A stretch of DNA of 21,012 nucleotides, taken from a virus. The notes under the pieces were generated by a model. The model did not search any database, had not been told where the DNA came from, and saw only the letters and a list, made by a program, of their open reading frames with translations. The translations under genes were made by a program, and so were the position numbers. The stretch lies in IMG/VR virus record IMGVR_UViG_3300020442_000865, positions 1-21,012 of that record. One strand, given 5' to 3'. Of the stretch, positions 15,269-21,012 are shown one piece after another (the stretch's first letter is position 1; each line of letters begins with the position of its first letter).

Positions 15269-17290
15269 TCATATAATATCTTTTGTGTCAAGCCAATTAT
15301 CACCTATTTTTGCTTCTAAAAGCAAGGGGACATTAAAATTTATGTTGAATTGTCCATTAACTAGTTGAGTTATTTGTTGATTTACTGTTTTTATTAAAAA
15401 TACTACCTTATTTATTTCTTCAGGATGTACATCTATAACAATAGAATCGTGGACAGTATTTACAACACAAGAGTTCAATTCTTTTAATTTATTTTCTATG
15501 TCTATAAGAACTAAAGGTACTATATCTGCAGTTGCAAAGGATTGTACAGGATAATTTTTTATTTGTGTAAAGTTTGACACCTTACCAAAGGCATTTCTTT
15601 CTACATTTGGGAATGCAAACTGTCTGCCTGATGGTGTGGTAATCATTCCTGTGCTTATAGCCTCTTTAGCCAATCTGGAATGCCATAATGCGATTTCCTT
15701 GTACTTCTCTGTGAACATCTTATAATACTGTGCTTCAGCATTCGTTCTCCCAAAGCCTGTTGCTCCATAGAGGGGTGCAAAGGTATGAGCCTTCGCCTCT
15801 TGCCTAGTCGTTTTCTGACCTGCATCACTAATAACACGAGCAGTATAACTATGCACATCAAATCCATCTTCAATCTCCTTCATTGCTATTTTATCTTGAG
15901 ACAAATAGGCTGCCGTTCTAAATTCTAACTGAGCAAAGTCTGCCTCTAATATCTTGCCACCTTCCCATCTTGATACAAATACTTTCTTTACAGGAAATGT
16001 TCCACCTCTAGGCATATTCTGCATATTAGGGTCTGCTCCACTAAATCTGCCTGTTGCAGTTCTATGTTGTAGTAATCTAACATGAAGTTTGCCATCAGGT
16101 TTAACATAAGTATTAATACCTTCAACGAAGGAAGACAAGTATGTTTCTAGTGCTGATAGTCTCTGCAAGTCTTCTAGAAACTGTACTGCATCTGTTAAAT
16201 TATTCTTCTTAGCTATGCTCTGTAGTATAACTAAATTACTTTTATTAACAGTAAAGCCATTGGCACTTACCCACTTTGCATTTGGTGGTGTGAATTTTAA
16301 TCCTGCTATTCTACCTGTAGGTCTAAAGAAGTATCCTATGCCTTCACACTCACTACACTTACTTGGTTTAGCAAAAGGTGTACCATCTTTCTTTGTTTTT
16401 CTAATCTTGCCTGAGCCTCTACATGAATTACATTGAACTGCATTTGTCTTATACACAACATCAGAATTATCTTTTACTACTTGTTTATATTCTTTGACTT
16501 CCATATAAGGTGTAAATGCATTTGCCCACATGGGTTTGTCCTTAGGCTTCCTGCTATAAATAACCCAAGACATTTGCTCAGGACTGCTGAGATTAATAGG
16601 TGTATCACCCATTAGTTGTATAACTTGTTTTCTCAATCTATCTTCTGTCTCAATCTTTTCTTTCTCAAACTCTTGTTTTACTTCTTGTAACTTATCTTTA
16701 TCTACAGAAAAACCATTCTTATATATCTTGGCTAAACATACTGATACTTTATTTGTTAGTATAACTGTGTTCATCAATCCTGCATACTCTACTGTATTTA
16801 GTTTCTTGTATAACTTATCTGACAATTCTTGTGTTGCTTTCAAGTCTGCTGATAAATATTCTTTTAATTCATCTCTTGGTATGCCATCCACTCCAATGCC
16901 TTGAGCAAAGTAATGTTTTAGTGTATCTTTCTTTTGTGTATCTAACTCATATCTTTCTGCACAAGCCTCAAGTGATAAAGGCTCTTTGATACCTCTTTGT
17001 ATTATATACTCAGCTAACATAGTATCAAATACTGCACCATCATATTTAAAGCCACACTCCCAAAGCCACATTAAATCGTAGGCTATGTTATGTCCTATAA
17101 GAATAGTTGCTCTGTCCAATACTTCTTGTAGATATATGCCATCAGGCACATCCATATTAAACAAATGCTCCTGACCATTGTCTTCTAAACATCCTACTAA
17201 TACTAATTTATTTGTAGGCTCAAATGGGTCAAGGTGCAACTTGCCGTCTCTTTTTGTCGTTGTATTTTCTACATCAAGTGTTAGTTTCAT
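15269..17290 (-). CDS. Family A DNA polymerase with 3'-5' exonuclease and zinc-ribbon insert (673 aa)
   Basis: The proofreading domain is shown by D6/E8 (LDVENT), N68/D72 (GHNIAYDL) and D149 (YLSADL). The polymerase domain has motif A DFAQLEFR (D451, E456), motif B R496-x3-K500-x3-F504-x3-Y508-G, and motif C VHDS (H614, D615); D451 and D615 would bind the catalytic metals. There is no 5' nuclease domain, as in T7 polymerase. Between the exonuclease and palm lies an insert with two CxxCxGxG motifs (287-294 and 312-319), a DnaJ-type zinc element. The residue equivalent to E. coli F762 is Phe (F504). The start overlaps the helicase stop (ATGA), and GAGG lies five bases upstream. Confidence 0.95.
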   Translation of the reverse strand: MKLTLDVENTTTKRDGKLHLDPFEPTNKLVLVGCLEDNGQEHLFNMDVPDGIYLQEVLDRATILIGHNIAYDLMWLWECGFKYDGAVFDTMLAEYIIQRGIKEPLSLEACAERYELDTQKKDTLKHYFAQGIGVDGIPRDELKEYLSADLKATQELSDKLYKKLNTVEYAGLMNTVILTNKVSVCLAKIYKNGFSVDKDKLQEVKQEFEKEKIETEDRLRKQVIQLMGDTPINLSSPEQMSWVIYSRKPKDKPMWANAFTPYMEVKEYKQVVKDNSDVVYKTNAVQCNSCRGSGKIRKTKKDGTPFAKPSKCSECEGIGYFFRPTGRIAGLKFTPPNAKWVSANGFTVNKSNLVILQSIAKKNNLTDAVQFLEDLQRLSALETYLSSFVEGINTYVKPDGKLHVRLLQHRTATGRFSGADPNMQNMPRGGTFPVKKVFVSRWEGGKILEADFAQLEFRTAAYLSQDKIAMKEIEDGFDVHSYTARVISDAGQKTTRQEAKAHTFAPLYGATGFGRTNAEAQYYKMFTEKYKEIALWHSRLAKEAISTGMITTPSGRQFAFPNVERNAFGKVSNFTQIKNYPVQSFATADIVPLVLIDIENKLKELNSCVVNTVHDSIVIDVHPEEINKVVFLIKTVNQQITQLVNGQFNINFNVPLLLEAKIGDNWLDTKDII
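16334..16432 (-). other. DnaJ-type zinc-binding insert within the DNA polymerase
   Basis: These codons specify residues 287-319 of the polymerase: CNSCRGSG, a basic linker (KIRKTKKDGTP) and CSECEGIG. Two CxxCxGxG repeats are how DnaJ central domains bind one zinc ion. The insert falls between the exonuclease and the palm, near the thumb where T7 polymerase carries its thioredoxin-binding loop. A partial DnaJ central domain in the polymerase is reported for HMO-2011-type phages. Its function is not known to me. Confidence 0.85.
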
Positions 17291-18513
17291 AAATACCTCG
17301 CAGTTAAATAATCTAACTCACAATGTTGAACACCATGCCATCCTGACAATTTATTCTTAACAACATTTAAATGTCTAGCAGGACTTTCTTCTTCTCCACC
17401 ATCAGGATTCTTGACAGTATCTTTGGCTATCAAAACCATCAAGTCAGCCTCTGCTGCCTTACCTGTTCTACTGCCTTCCATCATAGCCTGATTAAGATAA
17501 ACCTTACCTTCAGCCTCAGCAGATAGCTGAGACATATAAAAGATTGCACACTCATGTTGCTTGGCTATCTGTCTTGCATGAATTGCATTTGCCTTAAGTG
17601 CCTCATCAGGTCTAGCAAAGCCACCTGACTTAGCAAACTTATCTCCCATGTCTAGTATAACTACATCAGGTTTGTATGACTTACATACACTTTCGACCCA
17701 AGCCATGTCTCTGCCTGAGGCATCCTTTATAAAGATATTCTTTCTAACTGCATCATATAAGTCTCTTGCCTTCTCAGGATTTTCTTTTATCTCATGCATT
17801 GTCATACCTGTAGCTGATGTTAGATATCTTGCACCAACTCTATGTGCTGATTCCTCATTACATAAGATAATGCACTTAGCACCTTGATGTGCAAAGCCAC
17901 CTGTACTTGCAACAAGTGATGCATGAAAGGATGTCTTGCCTGTGTTTGGTCTAGCACCTACTTCAATTAAATGTCCTGCACTTACTCCTTCAACTTTTCG
18001 TGTCAATGCAGGTATATTAAATGTCCATTTTGCCTCTAGGCTATTCTTTGATATTAGTGTTTCCAAACTCATGTCATCCCATTCTATATTTAAATTAGGT
18101 GTAAAATCATCTGCATATAATTCCAAAATATTTCGTATGGGTTCAAGAGAGGATTTAGTACCATTAACATAGTCAAAGCCAATATTAGCAATATCCTCGC
18201 CAACAACTTGTTGAAATAGTTTAGATAATACTTCTTGTGCGACATCTTCTCCAAGAGGTTGCTCCTTTTTTATTTGTGTAAACAAACTTAAGTAGGCTTG
18301 TTTCTGTGCAGTAGTCATTGATGGATTGCCTGATATAAATAAGGCTTCAATCTCATCAGGTGTTACTGTTCTCTCATATGTAGACATTGCATTGTCAATA
18401 GCTTGTTTAATCTTTCTTACATCTTTACTAAACAATCTATCAGGACATTTTGCACCTCTATGTTCATCATAGAACTTTTTGTCCATCAAACTTCTAATTA
18501 GTGATAATTCCAT
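17287..18513 (-). CDS. Replicative DNA helicase, DnaB/gp4-type (408 aa)
   Basis: The RecA-like motor domain begins at about residue 178. Walker A is G186-x4-T-G192-K193-T194 (GARPNTGKTS), and a glutamate follows in LCNEES (E220/E221). Walker B is PDVVILDMGD (D288), and the sensor glutamine is in FYMSQLS (Q329). A late basic segment (LNVVKNKLSGWHG) is typical of the DNA-binding and arginine-finger region. The N-terminal 170 residues are helical, without a zinc finger or TOPRIM domain, so this is a stand-alone helicase. Primase is encoded just upstream with a 20-base overlap; the GGAG six to seven bases before the ATG lies inside that gene. It should unwind the fork for the polymerase. Confidence 0.9.
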   Translation of the reverse strand: MELSLIRSLMDKKFYDEHRGAKCPDRLFSKDVRKIKQAIDNAMSTYERTVTPDEIEALFISGNPSMTTAQKQAYLSLFTQIKKEQPLGEDVAQEVLSKLFQQVVGEDIANIGFDYVNGTKSSLEPIRNILELYADDFTPNLNIEWDDMSLETLISKNSLEAKWTFNIPALTRKVEGVSAGHLIEVGARPNTGKTSFHASLVASTGGFAHQGAKCIILCNEESAHRVGARYLTSATGMTMHEIKENPEKARDLYDAVRKNIFIKDASGRDMAWVESVCKSYKPDVVILDMGDKFAKSGGFARPDEALKANAIHARQIAKQHECAIFYMSQLSAEAEGKVYLNQAMMEGSRTGKAAEADLMVLIAKDTVKNPDGGEEESPARHLNVVKNKLSGWHGVQHCELDYLTARYL

Positions 18514-19285
18514 GTTGGTTCTCCTTTGGGGTTAGGTTGTGTAAATTATTAAAATCTTCCTCGTTTCTATATTTTAAATCATCCTTTATCTTTAATACTC
18601 TTACATCTTTAACATGACCTCTCAACTCTTTTGCAAAGGCTAGTGTCTTGGGCATTGCATCAGGGTCTAAGGCAATTATTGCAGTTGAGAATTGCGATAG
18701 GTACTTCTTGTGTTCTTCACTTAATGATGTTCCCAACACAGCTACCCCTACAAAAACATCATTACCTACTACAGAGGCACTTATGCAATCCTCTACTACA
18801 ACTGCCACACTACCACAACCAAAAGAAAAAGGCAAGTTATTTTTTCCATATCTTTTCCACTTAGGTAATCTAAATGTAGTTGAACGACCAATGGCATCAA
18901 CAATAACACCATTGTATTTGATAGGAAAAACTATTCTCTTTTCTTTTATATCGTAGTAGAGAGGTATTCTCTCAAAATCAATGCCATACTCAAGAGCAAA
19001 ACTTTTAATCTCAGGTCTGCCATTGTGATAAACGACATACTCAGGCATTGTAAATTCTTCTTCTAGTTGTTTAACTAATTGTAAAGAAGATTTGATATCA
19101 TCAACAGATAAGTGTATTCTCTTTGAACCTGATAAATTGCATGATGCCTTGTAACAGTTCCATAAGAGAGTTCCCATATTGTTAGTTATACTAAAAGTTT
19201 TATAACCATTGCAGGATGGACAGTTCATTCTTCTGTTTTCTCCTACACTTAAGTGTATATCATTTATATATGTATATATACTCAT
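18494..19285 (-). CDS. DNA primase with zinc finger and TOPRIM domain (263 aa)
   Basis: The N-terminal zinc-binding domain is marked by C22-x2-C25 and C44-x4-C49 (NCPSCNGYKT; WNCYKASCN). The TOPRIM domain follows, with E165 in VVVEDCISA and D207-P-D209 in IIALDPDAM, which bind Mg. This is the primase half of T7 gp4 as a separate polypeptide. It is expected to lay short RNA primers at the fork and to act with the adjacent helicase, whose start lies in its last 20 bases. The ribosome-binding site is weak (GAAAGTGA). The TA-rich start of the gene (ATGAGTATATATACATATAT) is coding and should not be read as a promoter. Confidence 0.92.
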   Translation of the reverse strand: MSIYTYINDIHLSVGENRRMNCPSCNGYKTFSITNNMGTLLWNCYKASCNLSGSKRIHLSVDDIKSSLQLVKQLEEEFTMPEYVVYHNGRPEIKSFALEYGIDFERIPLYYDIKEKRIVFPIKYNGVIVDAIGRSTTFRLPKWKRYGKNNLPFSFGCGSVAVVVEDCISASVVGNDVFVGVAVLGTSLSEEHKKYLSQFSTAIIALDPDAMPKTLAFAKELRGHVKDVRVLKIKDDLKYRNEEDFNNLHNLTPKENQHGIITN

Positions 19286-19310
19286 ATGTGTATCACTTTC
19301 TATGTATCAT

Positions 19311-20213
19311 TTAATTGTTAGTATCGTAATTTTTTCTAGTTGTCAAGGCTCTTTTTGCACTTTCATAAGTATTTTTCATGTAAGGCTTAACTGATTGTGG
19401 ATTTGCATGACCTGTAACTGACATAATCTGACCCATTGACACACCTGCCTCAACCATTTCCGTAGTACCTGTTCTTCTTAAATCAGCGATTCTAAGCTCA
19501 TTAGGTAAGCCACAGAGCTTGATAACCCTTCTTGCTACTATAGATAGCCTATGAAGTGAATATGGCTTGTATGAGCCTCTAAGGGTGCTTGGATAGGGTG
19601 CGACATATTCTTGGAAGTCATAGTCGTGTTTCTGTTCCCTCAGCATTTCAAGTAAATCTTCGCTAATTGGCAGGGTAACACTTGCACCTCTCTTAGATTG
19701 CTCAAGATTGAGTATTCCCTTATCATAATCTATGTTTTCAAACTTAAGTAACCTCATATCTCCTACTCTTTGACACCATTCATATGCCATTTGTATAATT
19801 AAACCTAAACTTCTATATTTAAATTCACTATAACAGTAGTCTAACATCTGTGTTATTTGTTCCCTTGTCCATACAACCTTTCTAGGCTTGGTAACTTTAC
19901 ATTTAAATGTAGAGAAGGGATTGTATTCTGCATATCCCATCTCCATTGCAAAGGAATAAACTTTTCTAGATGTAGCAACCATGTGGTTTGCCATATAGAT
20001 GCCACGATTTAGCCACACTTCATATGACTGTCTTGCTATAGCACCTGACAGTTTATTAACTTTAGTTGTACAAATAAAATGTCTACCGACTTTTGTCTTC
20101 AAAACTGACTCAAGACAATTCGTATAATCTACTTTAGTTTTTACTGCTAACATACTGTAATCACTAGATTTATAGTATTCGTTAACCAACTCTTGCATTG
20201 TCATTTTGTTCAT
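19311..20213 (-). CDS. int: Tyrosine recombinase/integrase (300 aa)
   Basis: An N-terminal SAM-like core-binding region (about residues 1-105) precedes the catalytic domain. Likely catalytic residues are R149 (CQRVGDMRLL), K174 (EQSKRG), R246 (ADLRRTGTTEM), H269 (VTGHANPQS) and the nucleophile Y278 (KPYMKNT). The usual box II His of HxxR is Ala (A243), a substitution tolerated in some members. The order and size fit phage integrases, suggesting that the phage can integrate or resolve its genome. No attachment site or tRNA fragment is visible nearby. The start overlaps the upstream gene by 32 bases with GAGAG before it; ATG 20204 is a possible later start. Confidence 0.88.
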   Translation of the reverse strand: MNKMTMQELVNEYYKSSDYSMLAVKTKVDYTNCLESVLKTKVGRHFICTTKVNKLSGAIARQSYEVWLNRGIYMANHMVATSRKVYSFAMEMGYAEYNPFSTFKCKVTKPRKVVWTREQITQMLDYCYSEFKYRSLGLIIQMAYEWCQRVGDMRLLKFENIDYDKGILNLEQSKRGASVTLPISEDLLEMLREQKHDYDFQEYVAPYPSTLRGSYKPYSLHRLSIVARRVIKLCGLPNELRIADLRRTGTTEMVEAGVSMGQIMSVTGHANPQSVKPYMKNTYESAKRALTTRKNYDTNN

Positions 20214-20529
20214 TTTTTAACTCTCTTTCAATTTTGTTTTGTTCTACAAATCTGTTTAAAAATCTAGTAACAAAATCATCTATGCCATTACTATAATAAT
20301 GAACTTTATATTTCATTCTTCTTCTAGACCACCTACCTGTAGTCCAATAGTAAACATATTCTCTACCCTCTTCATTTTCTATATAAACCAAAGATGCAGG
20401 TATGTTTACTCGATATTCAATATTTTTTTCTTTAAGATAATTTTTAACAAATTCTAAACTTTCATTTGTATCTTTTCTAAATACTGCCTCTCCTTTTGAA
20501 TTTGTTCTAACGTATTGCCATTTACTCAT
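20182..20529 (-). CDS. Unknown protein (115 aa)
   Basis: It starts after an excellent AAGGAG at spacing 5, placed over the last codons of the upstream membrane microprotein. The sequence has MSKWQYVRTNSKGEAVFRKD, a basic Trp/Arg segment (YYWTTGRWSRRRMKYKVHYY, about 60-79) and a helical, charged C-terminus. It is basic and could bind nucleic acid, perhaps as an excisionase or regulator in view of the adjoining integrase, but no helix-turn-helix is evident and I recognise no family. The overlap with the integrase start suggests coupled expression. Confidence 0.65.
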   Translation of the reverse strand: MSKWQYVRTNSKGEAVFRKDTNESLEFVKNYLKEKNIEYRVNIPASLVYIENEEGREYVYYWTTGRWSRRRMKYKVHYYSNGIDDFVTRFLNRFVEQNKIERELKNEQNDNARVG

Positions 20530-20531
20530 GC

Positions 20532-20699
20532 TTACTCCTTCCTAAACTCTACTATAACCCATGCTATAAACATAGGTATAAATGTTATAATATAGACTAT
20601 CCAAACTAGCAAGGAATAAACATTGTGCTTTTTTGAATAGTCTTCCCAAGATAATAATATCATATCATCTTCTTTTTGTTGTTGTTTTGTTTTAGTCAT
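20532..20699 (-). CDS. Single-pass membrane microprotein (55 aa)
   Basis: The frame runs from ATG 20699 to TAA 20532. Its start overlaps the upstream stop as ATGA. The product has a polar N-terminus (MTKTKQQQKEDD), a short linker (SWEDYSKKHN) and one long hydrophobic helix (VYSLLVWIVYIITFIPMFIA at about 28-47, continuing WVIVEF), then FRKE. The positive residues after the helix suggest the C-terminus is cytoplasmic. No family is recognised. Small early-gene membrane proteins in phages can alter the host envelope or block superinfection, which is only an analogy. The start/stop coupling on both sides supports it as real. Confidence 0.65.
   Translation of the reverse strand: MTKTKQQQKEDDMILLSWEDYSKKHNVYSLLVWIVYIITFIPMFIAWVIVEFRKE
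20535..20540 (-). promoter_or_regulatory. Strong ribosome-binding site AAGGAG for the 115-aa gene
   Basis: AAGGAG lies five bases before ATG 20529 and also encodes the last two residues (Lys-Glu) of the upstream 55-aa gene. It is the most complete Shine-Dalgarno sequence I saw in the right half of the window. Confidence 0.75.
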
Positions 20700-20866
20700 A
20701 CAACTGTCTTGTAAGTTTGTAATGTACCTTTCATATCATCAGATTGGCTCATATATTTTTTACCAAATGCAAAAACATATATTTGTTTTTTCTCTTCATC
20801 AGTACAAGATGATATTTTTTTATCTTTAATTATTTTAATCATTTCAGTTTCTGATAATTTCTTCAT
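20696..20866 (-). CDS. Small soluble early protein, unknown (56 aa)
   Basis: ATG 20866 (MKKLSETEMIKIIKDKK) is chosen over the longer frame at 20926 for two reasons: GGAG lies seven bases upstream, and the start overlaps the stop of the 27-aa gene as ATGA. The product is short, charged and mostly helical (KLSETEMIKIIKDKKISS, then DEEKKQIYVFAFGKKYMSQS). No motif is recognised. Its stop overlaps the next start (ATGA), so at least three small genes here are chained. A host-takeover or regulatory role would be typical of such early genes but is not shown. Confidence 0.6.
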   Translation of the reverse strand: MKKLSETEMIKIIKDKKISSCTDEEKKQIYVFAFGKKYMSQSDDMKGTLQTYKTVV

Positions 20867-20946
20867 AATCCTACTCCCATAAATCCTAGTATGAATGCCA
20901 TGCAACACATACCAAGTATAAACCAAATTAATTCTTCATTATTCAT
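20863..20946 (-). CDS. Tiny hydrophobic membrane peptide (27 aa)
   Basis: The frame starts at ATG 20946 with GGAG seven bases upstream and ends in ATGA overlapping the next gene. The peptide is MNNEELIWFILGMCCMAFIL followed by GFMGVGL: five polar residues, then one continuous hydrophobic segment long enough to span a membrane. Frames this short arise by chance, but the good ribosome-binding site, the coupled stop/start and the ordered membrane-like composition together make translation likely. Function unknown. Confidence 0.5.
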   Translation of the reverse strand: MNNEELIWFILGMCCMAFILGFMGVGL

Positions 20947-21012
20947 GTGTCCACTCCTCTTGTTTACAAAATAAATCTATACCAAAGTCATAACCTTGTT
21001 TATAGTAATAAC
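20939..21012 (-). CDS. C-terminal end of a further small gene (5' partial)
   Basis: One minus-strand frame is open from the right edge to TAA at 20939-20941, giving 23 residues that end CKQEEWTHE and include YKQGYDFGIDLF. The stop lies inside the first codons of the 27-aa gene (8-base overlap), the same packing seen throughout this operon. The GGAG for the next gene is within its Glu-Glu-Trp codons. Too little is visible to name it. Confidence 0.45.
   Translation of the reverse strand, partial: YYYKQGYDFGIDLFCKQEEWTHE

Noticed and set aside
19251-19290. TA-rich stretch that resembles a promoter or replication origin
   Set aside because: It is the start of the primase coding sequence (Ile/Tyr/Thr codons) and contains no repeated iterons.
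19285-20530. attP or partial tRNA beside the integrase
   Set aside because: No T-loop-like sequence (GGTTCGA) or other tRNA 3' end was seen, and there is almost no non-coding space.

Overview
The window is part of the genome of an AT-rich marine podovirus-like bacteriophage. The identifying features are a T7-like DNA polymerase carrying a DnaJ-type zinc insert, separate primase and helicase genes, a T7-type endonuclease I, a monomeric class II ribonucleotide reductase, a MazG-like pyrophosphohydrolase and a tyrosine recombinase. A DnaJ-type insert in the polymerase is the trait described for the SAR116 phage HMO-2011 and its relatives, including pelagiphages, so I infer an HMO-2011-type phage. 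The low GC content and A/T-ending codons would suit an AT-rich marine alphaproteobacterial host such as SAR11, but the host cannot be proved from this window.

The left part (1-8756) is the virion module, read on the + strand. It begins inside a tail or appendage protein, followed by a small conserved-looking protein and a small membrane/coiled-coil protein. Five tightly packed genes follow: a 650-aa protein with a long 11-residue repeat, an 88-aa protein, a 170-aa protein, a 363-aa protein and a 1172-aa protein. They look like internal core or DNA-ejection proteins. Stop/start overlaps join most of them, so they are probably translated from one late transcript.

The right part (8758-21012) is read entirely on the - strand. 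In transcription order, from the right edge, it holds: a chain of very small proteins, two of them membrane microproteins; a 115-aa unknown; the tyrosine recombinase; primase; helicase; DNA polymerase; a probable ssDNA-binding protein; a Cas4/RecB-like exonuclease; a short coiled-coil protein; endonuclease I; an unknown; a DUF3310 protein; a 54-aa overlooked gene; class II RNR; a second small PD-(D/E)XK-like nuclease; a coiled-coil protein; an Rmf-like small protein; MazG; and a membrane protein. This is a self-contained replication, recombination and nucleotide-supply block: nucleases and RNR plausibly recycle and reduce nucleotides for the polymerase.

The two modules converge with a single base between their stop codons (8756/8758), and I see no terminator there. 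No RNA gene, CRISPR array, insertion sequence or recognisable attachment site was found. Gene density is extreme: the largest gap is about 43 bases (15226-15268), so there is no gene-free stretch over 300 bases. Terminase, portal, capsid and RNA polymerase genes are not in the window.
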